Counted from the first letter of the stretch, positions 17,435 to 26,374 are shown. The stretch is DNA of 64,000 nt from Streptomyces violaceoruber (GCF_033406955.1 NZ_CP137734.1:558001-622000), one strand, 5' to 3'. Made by a program: numbers and translations. The notes: generated by a model not told the origin, from the letters alone.

Positions 17435-18325
17435 TCAGCAGTACAGGTTGCCGCCCGGGGAGACGCCGAGGATCTGGGCGAACTGCTGGTACTTGGTGAC
17501 GCGGCTCTGGACCTGGGCGGGGTTCTTCCCGTCGCACTCCAGCGAGCCGTTGATGGAGCGGATGGTCTGGCCGAAGCCGGCGCCGTTGACCATCGCGTTG
17601 TGCGGGGTCATGGTGCCGGGCCCGGACTGGGTGTTCCAGTACCACAGGCCGGTCTTCCAGGCTACGGCCGCGTCGTTCTGCACCAGCCAGGGGTTGCCCA
17701 GCAGGTCGATGCCGAGCGCGTCGCCCGCGGCCTTGTAGTTGAAGTTCCAGCTGAGCTGGATCGGTCCCCGCCCGTAGTAGGCGGCCTGGCCCGCCGGGCA
17801 GCCGTAGGGCTGGTTCCAGTCGCAGTAGTGCGGGTAGTTGGCGGTGTTCTGCTCGACGATGTACACCAGGCCGCCGGTCTCGTGGCTGACGTTGGCGAGG
17901 AAGGCCGCGGCCTCCTGCTTCTTGGTGGTGTCGCTGCCGGTGTTGGCGAAGCCGGGGTAGGCGCTGAGCGCGGCGGTCAGGCCGCTGTAGGTGTAGAAGG
18001 AGTTCCGGCCCGGGAACATCTGGTTGAACTGGGCCTCGCTGACCACGAAGTTGCCGACCGGCGTCTGCGAACCGCCGTCACAGGCGTACGGGTCCCAGTA
18101 CCAGGTGCTGATGAGCGGGTCGTAGCCCGGGTTGGCGTGCTCGGCGATGTAGGCCTTGCCGTCGGTGTAGCGGACGATGTCGCCGGTGTTGTAGTTCGCG
18201 TCGGCCGACCAGGCGGGGTAGCTCGAACACGAGGCGGCGGAGGCCGCGTTGGCGGGCATGAGCAACGGCACTGCGCCGGCGAGGGCGAGAGCGGTCACCA
18301 CGGCGGATATACGGCGCCTCGACAC
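17435..18325 (-). CDS. chiF: Secreted GH19 chitinase with CBM5/12 domain
   Basis: Secreted endochitinase of 296 aa. A signal peptide covers about residues 1-32 (RRRIS, hydrophobic core, ASAA cleavage region). A small carbohydrate-binding module CBM5/12 (YPAWSADANYNTGDIV to YWDPYAC) follows. The GH19 domain has catalytic Glu in FLANVSHETGG and the conserved YYGRGPIQLSWNFNY. The GTG at 18325 has AAGGAG seven bases upstream. Two DasR-like boxes at 18465-18497 indicate induction by chitin breakdown products. Name given from remembered similarity to S. coelicolor ChiF. Confidence 0.93.
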   Translation of the reverse strand: MSRRRISAVVTALALAGAVPLLMPANAASAASCSSYPAWSADANYNTGDIVRYTDGKAYIAEHANPGYDPLISTWYWDPYACDGGSQTPVGNFVVSEAQFNQMFPGRNSFYTYSGLTAALSAYPGFANTGSDTTKKQEAAAFLANVSHETGGLVYIVEQNTANYPHYCDWNQPYGCPAGQAAYYGRGPIQLSWNFNYKAAGDALGIDLLGNPWLVQNDAAVAWKTGLWYWNTQSGPGTMTPHNAMVNGAGFGQTIRSINGSLECDGKNPAQVQSRVTKYQQFAQILGVSPGGNLYC

Positions 18326-18464
18326 AGGTCTGTCTCCTTCTGCGGAGCACGGCCGCTCCCGTACAGGGGCAGGGTGGGGCGCGGAACCTGTGCGCACGTG
18401 CCGGTCGGACCGGCCACGGCGTGGGGGCGGCCGTGGAGGGGGGTGTGGAGGCATACTCAACCGC

Positions 18465-18497
18465 TTTGGTCTGTACCAGTCAAGGGTGTAGACCAGT
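18465..18497 (-). promoter_or_regulatory. Paired DasR-like boxes upstream of chitinase
   Basis: On the minus strand, ACTGGTCTACACCCTT (18497-18482) and ACTGGTACAGACCAAA (18480-18465) match 13 and 12 of 16 positions of the recalled DasR consensus ACTGGTCTAGACCAGT. They correspond to the classical direct repeats of Streptomyces chitinase promoters and lie about 140-170 bp upstream of the start. Confidence 0.75.
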
Positions 18498-18953
18498 TCA
18501 ACTTGCGTTCAGGGCACCGGAGTACGACGCCTTGCGGACGGGCGCCCCGGCGACGACGTCGGGACGGGCGAACAGTCCGGCGGACTCGGTGATCGCGGGG
18601 TGCCCGAGGTCCGCGCCGAGCAGCGCCTGTACGGGGAGGACGCGGACGTCGAGTGGGACCATCTCGTGGCCCTGGGCGGTCGGCCGGCCGCCAGGGTTCT
18701 CTTTTCGGGACGGCGGACGCGGCGGAACGCCGGGCGACGGGTGGGCGCCGCGGCCGGGTCGGGCGGCGCGGAGCGGCGGGACCGGGCGGCGTGGAGCGGC
18801 ACGCACAGGGGGGCGCCCGACCGATGCGGCGTCGGGAGATCCCCTGCCCTCACCACTACACATAAGGGAGAAATAAGAGCAGAATGCACTTATGCGGCGC
18901 TACCGCACACCGCATTCGAAGCGGTCGGCCCTGCAAGTCAAAGGAGACGACTC
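18498..18953. other. 456-bp region without a convincing gene
   Basis: Open frames on both strands lack ribosome sites and recognisable families. A minus-strand stretch reading RVLPVQALLGADLGHPAITE and SAGLFARPDVVAGAPV looks protein-like and may be a decayed gene end. AT-rich sequence at 18846-18892 probably carries the promoter of the SPW gene. Confidence 0.5.
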
Positions 18954-19397
18954 ATGGCCAACGTCTCGCACTCCCGAGGTGACATCACCAGCCACCCGGA
19001 CGCCCCGGAAATGCAGGCGCGCTACGCGCGCGTGCTCGGTGGCCGCGACGTGGCACTCGTGGACGGGCCGGTGTTCCTGCTCGGCCTCTACTGTGCCGTG
19101 TCCCCGTGGATACTCCACTTCACCACCAGCCAGCCCTCCCTGGTGGCCCACAACCTGATCGTGGGCGTCGCCATCGGTCTGCTGGCCCTCGGGTTCACCC
19201 GCGCCCCGGAGCGCATGTACGGCCTCAGCTGGGCCATGTGCGCGATCGGAGTCTGGATGATCATTTCGCCCTGGATCGTGGGCTCGAGTCCGGACGCCGG
19301 TGTCATCTGGAACAACATCGTCATCGGCGCCCTGGCCCTGCTCCTGGGCATGGTCTGCGCCGGTACGGCGGCGCGGAGCGCCCCACGCAGGCCCTAG
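18954..19397 (+). CDS. SPW repeat membrane protein
   Basis: A 147-aa protein with four predicted transmembrane helices in two repeats, each carrying the family motif: AVSPWILHF near residue 50 and IISPWIVGSS near 103. SPW proteins are small bacterial membrane proteins of unknown function. The ATG follows AAAGGAGACGACTC, a strong ribosome site. A hairpin terminator follows. Confidence 0.88.
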   Translation: MANVSHSRGDITSHPDAPEMQARYARVLGGRDVALVDGPVFLLGLYCAVSPWILHFTTSQPSLVAHNLIVGVAIGLLALGFTRAPERMYGLSWAMCAIGVWMIISPWIVGSSPDAGVIWNNIVIGALALLLGMVCAGTAARSAPRRP

Positions 19398-19413
19398 ACG
19401 CACCGGAAGGAAG

Positions 19414-19461
19414 CGGCACGGGCCGGTCCCGCACCCGCGGGCCGGCCCGTCGCCCGTGCCG
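19414..19461 (+). terminator. Hairpin after the SPW gene
   Basis: A 10-bp perfect stem (19414-19423 with 19452-19461) has further GC-rich pairing within the loop, 16 bp past the SPW stop. Confidence 0.78.
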
Positions 19462-19533
19462 CCTCCGACGGACTGCACCCGCCCGCAGCGGGCAGACGCA
19501 TCCCTGCGGGGGTCTCGGCGGAGAGGGGTGGAG

Positions 19534-19803
19534 ATGGAGATCGACGGCATTGTCAGCGCCATCGTCATCGGCGTCGTCATCGGCGTGCTGGGCCGGCTGG
19601 TCGTGCCCGGCCGGCAGCGCATCGGCGTCGTGTGGACGATCCTCGTCGGCATCGTGGCCGCGCTCGTCGGATCGTGGGTCGCCTCGGCGTTCGACGTGGC
19701 CGACACGGACGGCGTCGACTGGGTCGAGTGGCTCATCCAGATCGGCCTGGCCGCGGTCGGCGTGGCCGCGCTGGACCGGCCCCGGTCGCGCCCGGGCCGT
19801 TGA
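19534..19803 (+). CDS. GlsB/YeaQ/YmgE-type stress membrane protein
   Basis: An 89-aa protein with three hydrophobic helices: IVSAIVIGVVIGVLGRLVVP, TILVGIVAALVGSWVASAF and LIQIGLAAVGVAAL. The GRLVxPG motif is the family hallmark. Relatives are general-stress or envelope-associated proteins without a defined biochemical role. GAGAGG seven bases upstream supports the ATG at 19534. Its stop is 11 bp from that of the convergent epimerase gene. Confidence 0.86.
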   Translation: MEIDGIVSAIVIGVVIGVLGRLVVPGRQRIGVVWTILVGIVAALVGSWVASAFDVADTDGVDWVEWLIQIGLAAVGVAALDRPRSRPGR

Positions 19804-19814
19804 GGGCCTGACCG

Positions 19815-20774
19815 TCACCTGCTGCGGAGCCACGCCTCGTACCAGGTGACGGTCGCGTCCAGGGTGTCCGCCAGCGGCGTCGGAGCCGCCTCGAAGAACC
19901 GCTCGAAGGCACCGGAGTCCATGATCTGCGCCTCCGTGTGCTGGTAGAACATCTCCTCGTACTCGGCCATCAGCTGTTCGTCGAAGGGGCCGAAGGGGCG
20001 GGGCCGTTCCAGGACCACGACGTTCAGCGGGCGGCCCACGCGCTTCTCGATCAGCGCATGGATCTCGCGCGTGCTGACGGCGGGCGCGGTCGGCAGGTGC
20101 CAGACACGGCCGTCCCCGTCGGGACGCTCGCCGAGGGTGGCGAGAGCGGCCGCCACGTCCTCGATGCCGGTGTAGCTGTGCGGCAGATCGATGTTCCCCA
20201 TGGCCACGACGTCCCCGCCGGTGAGGGCGCCGGGGAAGACGGCCGCACCCAGGGACGAGTTGAGCACGCCGGGCCCGACGAAGTCGGCACTGCGGCCGAG
20301 GACCACGCGGGCCCGGCCGGACCGGTGGGCGGCGAGGTACCGCTCGTCCAGTTCGGCACGCATCCGGCCCTTGCGGCTGGTGGCCTTCCAGGGGCTGTCC
20401 TCGGTCATCACCGCTCCCCCGGTCTCGCCGTACGGGTAGACCGTGTCGAGCACCACCAGCCGGGCGCCGCTCTCCTCGACGGCGGCCAGGACCGCCTCCT
20501 GGACCCGGGGCATCACCTCCACCTGGAGGTGGTAGGCGACGTTGACGCAGTGGTACACGACGGCCGCGTCGCGTATGGCGGCACGGGCACCGTCGGCCGT
20601 GCCCACGTCGGCGGGGAACCGCTCGACGCCCTCGACGGCGGGACCGGCGGCCCTGCGGTCCACCAGGCGGACGGGGTGACCCCGGCGCACCAGCTCACGG
20701 GCGAGCGCGGTGCCGGCGGGACCTGATCCCAGGACGACGTGCGGGGCGGGCGGCTGCGGGGTGGCGGCGGACAT
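19815..20774 (-). CDS. NAD(P)-dependent epimerase/dehydratase-like protein
   Basis: Extended-SDR-type protein of 319 aa. A Rossmann motif VVLGSGPAGTALARELVRRG lies near residues 13-32, and VLDTVYPYGE carries the Tyr region of NmrA/epimerase members. The strict YxxxK is not obvious, so it may be an NAD(P)-binding reductase or sensor. It is divergent from a nucleoside deaminase gene across a perfect palindromic operator, so both may be regulated together. Confidence 0.82.
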   Translation of the reverse strand: MSAATPQPPAPHVVLGSGPAGTALARELVRRGHPVRLVDRRAAGPAVEGVERFPADVGTADGARAAIRDAAVVYHCVNVAYHLQVEVMPRVQEAVLAAVEESGARLVVLDTVYPYGETGGAVMTEDSPWKATSRKGRMRAELDERYLAAHRSGRARVVLGRSADFVGPGVLNSSLGAAVFPGALTGGDVVAMGNIDLPHSYTGIEDVAAALATLGERPDGDGRVWHLPTAPAVSTREIHALIEKRVGRPLNVVVLERPRPFGPFDEQLMAEYEEMFYQHTEAQIMDSGAFERFFEAAPTPLADTLDATVTWYEAWLRSR

Positions 20775-20815
20775 GACGCTCCTCTTGCCTTGAATCGCTA
20801 CGGGTACTTGCTTCC

Positions 20816-20830
20816 GTTAGAGACTCTAAC
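20816..20830. promoter_or_regulatory. Perfect palindromic operator GTTAGAG-A-CTCTAAC
   Basis: A 15-bp inverted repeat with 7-bp arms and one central base lies in the gap between the divergent epimerase and deaminase genes. Its shape is typical of TetR- or MarR-family operators. No such regulator gene is adjacent. Confidence 0.7.
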
Positions 20831-20916
20831 GCCAGCGATTATGGATAGCAAGATGGTCGAGCCGGGGCGACATAGGCTGGCCGGAAAAGATCACGTCACG
20901 AGGAGGGCGGTGCGCC

Positions 20917-21402
20917 ATGGTCGTGAAGGACACCGAACTGCCACACCTGCGCCGTTGTGTGGAGCTGGCGGCCCAGGCGCTGGAGGCCGGCGACGAGCCG
21001 TTCGGATCGGTGCTGGTGGGCGCGGACGGCTCGGTACTGGCCGAGGACCACAACCGGGTGGCCTCCGGCGACCGGACCCGTCACCCGGAGTTCGAGCTCG
21101 CGCGCTGGTCCGCCGCCCGCCTGACTCCCGACGAACGGGCCGCGGCCACCGTGTACACGTCCGGCGAGCACTGCCCGATGTGCGCGGCCGCACACGCGTG
21201 GGTGGGCCTGGGGCGCATCGTCTACGTCGCCTCGTCGGAGCAACTGGCGGGCTGGCTGGAGGAGTTGGGCGTACCGGCGGCACCGGTGCGGCCGCTCCCG
21301 GTGCGGGAGGTGGCGCCCGGCGTGACCGTGGAGGGCCCGGTGCCGCAGCTCACGCGGGAGATCCACGCCCTGCACCGGCGCTTTTACGCGGGCCGCGCCT
21401 GA
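20917..21402 (+). CDS. Nucleoside/guanine deaminase (cytidine deaminase fold)
   Basis: A 161-aa zinc deaminase. The zinc site is HPEFE (His plus proton-shuttle Glu) near residue 60 and CPMCAAA near 88, in the order of guanine/tRNA-adenosine deaminase-like enzymes. Most likely it deaminates a free base or nucleoside. GAGGAGGGCGGTGCGCC precedes the ATG. A perfect terminator follows the stop. Confidence 0.9.
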   Translation: MVVKDTELPHLRRCVELAAQALEAGDEPFGSVLVGADGSVLAEDHNRVASGDRTRHPEFELARWSAARLTPDERAAATVYTSGEHCPMCAAAHAWVGLGRIVYVASSEQLAGWLEELGVPAAPVRPLPVREVAPGVTVEGPVPQLTREIHALHRRFYAGRA

Positions 21403-21403
21403 G

Positions 21404-21440
21404 CCGGGGGCACCCGCCCTGACGGCGCGGGTGCCCCCGG
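21404..21440. terminator. Perfect 14-bp hairpin, bidirectional
   Basis: Arms 21404-21417 and 21427-21440 pair fully over a 9-base loop, between the convergent deaminase and chaplin genes. Confidence 0.93.
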
Positions 21441-21449
21441 TCGACGCGG

Positions 21450-22163
21450 TCAGTCCCCGGAGCCCGGCCGGAAGCGCCGGTAGAGGACGGTTCCGCCCAG
21501 CACGAGCGCGGCGCCACCCGCGAGGGTGGGCAGGGTGCGGTCCGTCCCGGTGTGGGCGAGGGACACCTCTTCCCGGGGCGGGGCGGCGTGCGCCGACGGC
21601 CCGGGCCCGGCGCGCTCCTCCTCCGGGGCGGACGGCTCCGGCTCCGCCGGGGGCCGTACGGGCTCCGGGTGGTCGCCGGAGTCGTTCGTCGACTCGTTGC
21701 CGACGGCCGGGTTGCCGATGCCGACCACGTTGACGCTGTTGCCGCTGACGTTCACCGGGAGGTGCACCGGCAGCTGTACCCCGTTGCCGGAGAGCACGCC
21801 GGGCGAATCCTTTCCGCTTCCTTCGGCGGCCGCACCGCCGGACGTCGCCTCGGTCGCGCTGCCGGACGTACCGCCCGAGGCTCCCGCCGCCTGGTGCGAC
21901 GCCCCCGGCTCGCCGGAGTCGGCGCAGCCGTTGCCCGTGGCCGGGTTGAGGAGCCCCACCACGTTCACGGTGTTGCCGCACACGTCGACCGGCACGTCCA
22001 CCGGGAGCTGCACGGTGTTGCCGGAGATCAGCCCGGGCGAACCGGCCGCGGATCCCTCGGCGCCGGCCCCGTCGGACGCGAACGCCGCGTACGCCGGCAT
22101 CGTCACGGCCAGCGCGCCTGAGGCGGCGACGGCGAGCACACCGTTTCGGGTAACCCTTCTCAT
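21450..22163 (-). CDS. chpB: Long chaplin with sortase signal (ChpB-like)
   Basis: Cell-wall-anchored chaplin of 237 aa. A signal peptide (about 1-30, RRVTRNGVLAVAASGALAVT) precedes two chaplin domains, SPGLISGNTVQLPVDVPVDV and SPGVLSGNGVQLPVHLPVNV, then a Pro/Glu-rich spacer, the sortase motif LAHTG, a hydrophobic helix and a basic tail. Chaplins form amyloid-like films that make aerial hyphae hydrophobic; long ones are sortase-anchored. Domain 1 keeps two Cys while domain 2 has none. The ATG at 22163 is preferred for its AGGGAG site. Name from remembered S. coelicolor synteny. Confidence 0.93.
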   Translation of the reverse strand: MRRVTRNGVLAVAASGALAVTMPAYAAFASDGAGAEGSAAGSPGLISGNTVQLPVDVPVDVCGNTVNVVGLLNPATGNGCADSGEPGASHQAAGASGGTSGSATEATSGGAAAEGSGKDSPGVLSGNGVQLPVHLPVNVSGNSVNVVGIGNPAVGNESTNDSGDHPEPVRPPAEPEPSAPEEERAGPGPSAHAAPPREEVSLAHTGTDRTLPTLAGGAALVLGGTVLYRRFRPGSGD

Positions 22164-22396
22164 GAGGCTCCCTGCCTTCCAGACATGGTCACGGGCAGTC
22201 GCCCGCACCGTCTAAAACGCGGGCGCACCATCCGAGTTATGGCTTATCGGTCTTTCACCCCATCGAGTGGGCGGTTCATCGAACAAGCGGCGCACGGCCC
22301 CGTGCGTTGCCGCCCGGAGGCGCCGGGTGCGCGGCCCGCTTATGGTGAGCGAGGGCGCCGACCACCGGTCCGCGACGGGGCGCCCGGGAGGCATCG

Positions 22397-24046
22397 ATGC
22401 AGGCCAAGCTGGAGACTCGGCCCTCGGTCCGGCGCTGCGCGGTGACCGGAGCGCTCGGCCTGGCCCTGCTGGGTGCGGGGCTGCCCGCCGCCGCGAGCGG
22501 CGCGACCACCGCGACCACCGCGACCACCGCGACCACGCGGGACACCGGATCGGGCCTGTCCCGGTTCTACGACCAGCGGGTCGAGTGGACGGCGTGCGAG
22601 GGCACGGAGATGCCGAAGGACCTGCAGTGCGGCAAGGTCACCGTCCCCCTCGATTACTCGCGGCCCCGCGGCGGAACCCTCGACGTGGCCCTGGCCCGGT
22701 ACCGGGCGACCGGCGACTCGCGGGGCTCGGTCCTGCTGAACTTCGGCGGCCCCGGCGGCTCCGGCATCAACGAACTCGCCCTGGGCGGCAAGGAGTTCAT
22801 GCACCTCACCAACGGCTACGACGTGGTGACCTTCGACCCGCGCGGCGTCGGCCGGTCCTCCCCGGTCTCCTGCGGACCGGCCACCCTGAAGATCATGGAG
22901 GCGACGGACGGGGACGGGGGGATGACCGACCCCGAGGGCGTGCTGGAACGACTGCGGGATGCGGCGGCCGAGTGCGCCAAGTACTCCGGCCCCGTGCTGC
23001 CCCACATAGGCACGGTCGACGCGGCCCGCGACATGGACGTGATGCGCCGGGCCCTCGGCGACGACCGGCTCAACTACCTGGGCTTCTCGTACGGGACCCG
23101 GTTGGGGGCGGTCTACGCGGCGCGGTTCCCGGACAAGGTCGGCCGGATGGTCCTGGACGGCGTGGACACGCTGACGGAACCGCTGGCCGAACAGGGGCTG
23201 GCCGGGGCGCGGGGGCAGCAGACCGCGCTGGAGAACTTCCTCGACTGGTGCGTCGAGGACGTCGCCTGCCCGTTCGGCCAGGACGCCCGGGACGCCCGGG
23301 ACCAGGTCGAGCGGCTCGTCGCCTCCCTCGACTCCGACCCGGTGCCGTCGGCGTTCGGCGAGCCCTTCACCGGGCAGGACATGGTCGGCGCGATCGGCCA
23401 GGCCCTGTACAGCCGGGAGTTGTGGCCCTCGCTGGAGCGGGCACTCGCGCAGTTGCTCGAGGACGGTGACACCCGCGGCCTGGAGGGCTTCTCGTCGGGC
23501 GGCGTCACCTTCCCGGTCCGGGCCGCGGTCCGTGCGCCGGTCCGGGGCGACAGGACGGCCGGCCTCACGGACGAGGAGGACGTCCCCATGGACAACCTTC
23601 CGGCCGCCCTGATGGCGATCAACTGCGCCGACGACCCCGACCGCCCCACCGCCGCCCAGGTCACCGCGTCCCTCGACCGGCTGCGCGCCCGGTACGAGGA
23701 CGTCTCGCCGGTCTTCGGCCGGTACCGGCTCACCCAGGTGCTCATGTGCTACGGCAGGCCCAGGGGAACGGACTACATCCGGGACGACGTGAAGGACCTC
23801 GACACCGCGAGGATGCTCCTGGTCGGCACCCGCGGCGACCCGGCCACGCCGTACCGCTGGACGACGGAGACGGCGGACCGGCTCGGCCCCTCCGCCGTGG
23901 TCCTGGACAACCGGGGCGAGGGGCACACCGGCTACGCGTCGTCCAAGTGCGTGCACCGCAAGGTCGACGACTTCCTGCTGTACGGCTCCCTGCCGCCCGA
24001 CGGCAGCTCCTGCGGTCCCGAGTCCACCGGCGACGGGTCCGGCTGA
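22397..24046 (+). CDS. Secreted S33 tripeptidyl-aminopeptidase-like hydrolase
   Basis: Secreted alpha/beta-hydrolase of 549 aa in the Slp/Tap group that removes N-terminal tri- or dipeptides. A signal peptide covers about 1-35. The oxyanion motif NFGGPGGSG is near residue 115, the nucleophile lies in LGFSYGTRLG, the Asp in LLVGTRGDPATPY and the His in NRGEGHTGY, with TAP C-terminal Cys residues. The mature N-terminus has a Thr/Ala repeat from a 9-bp tandem array. GGGAGG precedes the ATG by five bases. It likely feeds on extracellular protein. Confidence 0.92.
   Translation: MQAKLETRPSVRRCAVTGALGLALLGAGLPAAASGATTATTATTATTRDTGSGLSRFYDQRVEWTACEGTEMPKDLQCGKVTVPLDYSRPRGGTLDVALARYRATGDSRGSVLLNFGGPGGSGINELALGGKEFMHLTNGYDVVTFDPRGVGRSSPVSCGPATLKIMEATDGDGGMTDPEGVLERLRDAAAECAKYSGPVLPHIGTVDAARDMDVMRRALGDDRLNYLGFSYGTRLGAVYAARFPDKVGRMVLDGVDTLTEPLAEQGLAGARGQQTALENFLDWCVEDVACPFGQDARDARDQVERLVASLDSDPVPSAFGEPFTGQDMVGAIGQALYSRELWPSLERALAQLLEDGDTRGLEGFSSGGVTFPVRAAVRAPVRGDRTAGLTDEEDVPMDNLPAALMAINCADDPDRPTAAQVTASLDRLRARYEDVSPVFGRYRLTQVLMCYGRPRGTDYIRDDVKDLDTARMLLVGTRGDPATPYRWTTETADRLGPSAVVLDNRGEGHTGYASSKCVHRKVDDFLLYGSLPPDGSSCGPESTGDGSG
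22502..22536. repeat. 9-bp tandem repeat in the S33 peptidase gene
   Basis: The unit gcgaccacc is repeated almost four times and encodes the Ala-Thr-Thr stretch just after the signal peptide. Length variation here would be tolerated. Confidence 0.93.
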
Positions 24047-24088
24047 GCGGCGACGGGCCGGACCGAGCCATGGTCCGCCCCGCATGCC

Positions 24089-24120
24089 CGATATGCCTTA
24101 TATATGCGTGGAGCATATCG
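24089..24120. promoter_or_regulatory. AT-rich inverted repeat upstream of the baeRF3 gene
   Basis: CGATATGC (24089-24096) and GCATATCG (24113-24120) are perfect 8-bp arms around an AT-rich core that itself contains ATATGC/GCATAT. In this GC-rich DNA it stands out as a promoter-operator, immediately before the coding start. Confidence 0.6.
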
Positions 24121-24127
24121 TGTTGAC

Positions 24128-25222
24128 ATGGAGCACGATCTGAGTCCCGCCACCCTCGCCGGACTGCGGCGCCCCCGCCCGTATCCGGCCGTGTCCGTAC
24201 TGACGCCGACGCACCGCCGCGAGCCGGACAACGCCCAGGACCGGGTCCGGCTGCGCAACGCGGTCGCCGCGGCCAAGAAGCAGCTGGAGGAGGATCCGGC
24301 GGTCAGCCGTGACCGGCGCGCGGAGGTGTCCCTAGAGCTGGACCGGGCGCTGGCCGAGATCGACCTGACGTACGCCGAGGACGGTCTGGCGATCTTCGCC
24401 GCCCCGGGTGAGCACCAGGTCTGGACGCTCAGCCGTTCGGTGCCCGAGCGCGTGGTTCTCTCGGACACCTTCCTGACCCGCAACCTCGTCGCCGCGCAGG
24501 CGGCCGAGCGGCCGTTCTGGGTCCTGTCGGTCGCCGCCGACCGCGTCAAGCTGTGGAGCGGCGGCGCGGGCCGCGTCGTGGAGGAACACCTCGGCGGCTT
24601 CCCGCTCGACCGCCCGGCGGAGGACTTCGACCCCGAACGCCAGGAGCGGATCGGCGACGCGCCGAGCACCTTCCGCGACGAGGGCACCCGCAGGTTCCTG
24701 CGCGACACCGACGCCGCGATGGGCAGGATCCTGCGCGCCCACCCCCGGCCGCTGTACGTCACCGGCCCCGAGCCCGCCCTGTCCCTGTTCGAGGAGGCGG
24801 GCGCGCTCGCCTCGGACGCGGTGCTCGTCCCGCACGGCGGGCTCGCGCACGGCACCGCCGAGGCGGTGTGGCAGGCGGTGCGGCCCCTGCTCGAGAAGGA
24901 GGCGCGCGGATCGGTCGAGGCGGTGGCCAGGGAGCTGGACGCGGCCCGCGGCCGCAAGGACTTCGCGGCCGGGGTCGACGAGCTGTGGGAGAGCGCCCAC
25001 ACGGGCCGTGTCCGGCTGCTGGCCGTCGAGGAGAACTTCAAGGTGACGATGCGCGACGACGGCGAGCATCTGCTCCCGGCCGACGACGGCGACCTCGACG
25101 CCCGGGAGGACATCGTGGACGAGATCGTCGAACAGTGCCTGGAGACCGGCGCCGACGTCCGTTTCGTGCCGGACGGCGCGCTCGGGGACGTGGACGGCAT
25201 CGCGGGGGTACTCCGCTACTGA
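24128..25222 (+). CDS. baeRF3-domain protein
   Basis: A 364-aa protein of the bacterial archaeo-eukaryotic-release-factor-like families. The opening ATLAGLRRPRPYPAVSVLTP, the central RDTDAAMGRILRAHPRPLYV and the end EIVEQCLETGADVRFVPDGA are typical. These proteins share the fold of eRF1/Dom34 and are suspected to act on ribosomes, but their role is not established. The ATG at 24128 lacks a close ribosome site; an in-frame ATG at 24104 lies inside the palindrome. It is expressed alone, away from its neighbours. Confidence 0.82.
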   Translation: MEHDLSPATLAGLRRPRPYPAVSVLTPTHRREPDNAQDRVRLRNAVAAAKKQLEEDPAVSRDRRAEVSLELDRALAEIDLTYAEDGLAIFAAPGEHQVWTLSRSVPERVVLSDTFLTRNLVAAQAAERPFWVLSVAADRVKLWSGGAGRVVEEHLGGFPLDRPAEDFDPERQERIGDAPSTFRDEGTRRFLRDTDAAMGRILRAHPRPLYVTGPEPALSLFEEAGALASDAVLVPHGGLAHGTAEAVWQAVRPLLEKEARGSVEAVARELDAARGRKDFAAGVDELWESAHTGRVRLLAVEENFKVTMRDDGEHLLPADDGDLDAREDIVDEIVEQCLETGADVRFVPDGALGDVDGIAGVLRY

Positions 25223-25345
25223 CGCCGGCCGCCGCACCCGCGGACCGGCCCGCCCCCGGCCTCTTGACGCGCGTGAAAGCCTGTTCGCCGTACACGTACC
25301 CGCTGCCGGCGGGTGCGCGGCGGACGACGAAGGAGCGGGCGCGGC

Positions 25346-26374
25346 GTGAGTGAACTTCTGGGTGTGGCGGTCCTGGGTGCGGGGCACATGGGTGCCGACC
25401 ACATACGACGCGTCGACCAGGTGGTGAGCGGCGCCCGGGTCGCCGCGGTGGCGGACCCCGACGCCGAGCGGGCGAAGGAGGCCGTGGGCGGGATCGGCGG
25501 CACCGGCAGGATCACCGTCCACACGGACGTCGAGGCCGCGCTGGACGCGCCGGGTGTCGAGGCCGTCCTGATCGCCTCGCCCGGCGAGGCGCACGAGGAG
25601 GCTTTGCTGGCCGCCTTCGCCCGGGGGCTGCCGGTGCTGTGCGAGAAGCCGATGGTGCCGGACTCCGCGGGCGCGCTGCGCGTGGTGGAGGCCGAGGCAC
25701 GCCTCGGCAGGAGGCTGGCGCAGATCGGGTTCATGCGGCGGTACGACGCCGAGTACCGGCAGTTGAAGTCCCTCCTGGACGGCGGGCGGCTGGGCCGGCC
25801 GCTGATGCTGCACTGCGTGCACCGCAACGTCTCCTCGCCCCCGCACTTCACCTCGGCGATGCTGATCAACAGTTCCGTCTCGCACGAGATCGACGCGGCC
25901 CGCTGGCTGCTCGGCCAGGAGCTGAGCGCGGTGACCGTGCTGCGTCCGCGTCCCTCGGCGGGTGCGCCCGAGGGCCTGCTCGATCCGCAGCTCGTGCTCT
26001 TCGAGACCGAGGGCGGCGCCGTGGTGGACGTGGAGGTCTTCGTCAACTGCGGCTTCGGCTACGAGGTGCGCTGCGAAGCCGTCTGCGAGGCGGGCAGCGC
26101 CCGGATCGGTGCGGCGCACACCATGATGGTCACGGCGGCGGGCGGCGCGCGGGAGGAGGTGCCGCAGGACTACCTGGTGCGGTTCGCGGACGCCTACGAC
26201 CGCGAGGTGCAGAGCTGGGTCGACGCCACCCGCCGCGGCCTGGTCACCGGGCCGGGCACCTGGGACGGGTACGCGGCCGCCGCGGTCGCCGAGGCCGGGG
26301 TGCGGGCGCTGGACACGGGCGTGCGCACACCCGTCGACATGGCACCACGTCCGTCCCTTCACGACCGGGCATAG
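25346..26374 (+). CDS. Gfo/Idh/MocA-family oxidoreductase (inositol dehydrogenase-like)
   Basis: NAD(P)-dependent sugar or inositol dehydrogenase of 342 aa. The Rossmann segment [16 protein letters not shown] opens it, CEKPM (catalytic Lys motif) is near residue 100, and [14 protein letters not shown] holds the downstream His/Asp pair. IolG-like enzymes oxidise myo-inositol or related polyols. The GTG at 25346 has AGGAG ten bases upstream. No inositol catabolic cluster surrounds it, so the substrate is open. Confidence 0.9.
   Translation: MSELLGVAVLGAGHMGADHIRRVDQVVSGARVAAVADPDAERAKEAVGGIGGTGRITVHTDVEAALDAPGVEAVLIASPGEAHEEALLAAFARGLPVLCEKPMVPDSAGALRVVEAEARLGRRLAQIGFMRRYDAEYRQLKSLLDGGRLGRPLMLHCVHRNVSSPPHFTSAMLINSSVSHEIDAARWLLGQELSAVTVLRPRPSAGAPEGLLDPQLVLFETEGGAVVDVEVFVNCGFGYEVRCEAVCEAGSARIGAAHTMMVTAAGGAREEVPQDYLVRFADAYDREVQSWVDATRRGLVTGPGTWDGYAAAAVAEAGVRALDTGVRTPVDMAPRPSLHDRA

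Noticed and set aside
17435..18460. Longer chitinase start at 18460
   Set aside because: It would add 45 Arg/Pro-rich residues before a complete signal peptide; the GTG at 18325 has a good ribosome site.
18498..18889. Open frames before the SPW gene
   Set aside because: No ribosome site, no recognisable domain and Pro/Arg-rich composition; at most a decayed gene end.
22340..24085. 581-codon minus-strand frame opposite the S33 peptidase
   Set aside because: No family signature, low-complexity composition, and the plus strand has a complete catalytic triad and signal peptide.
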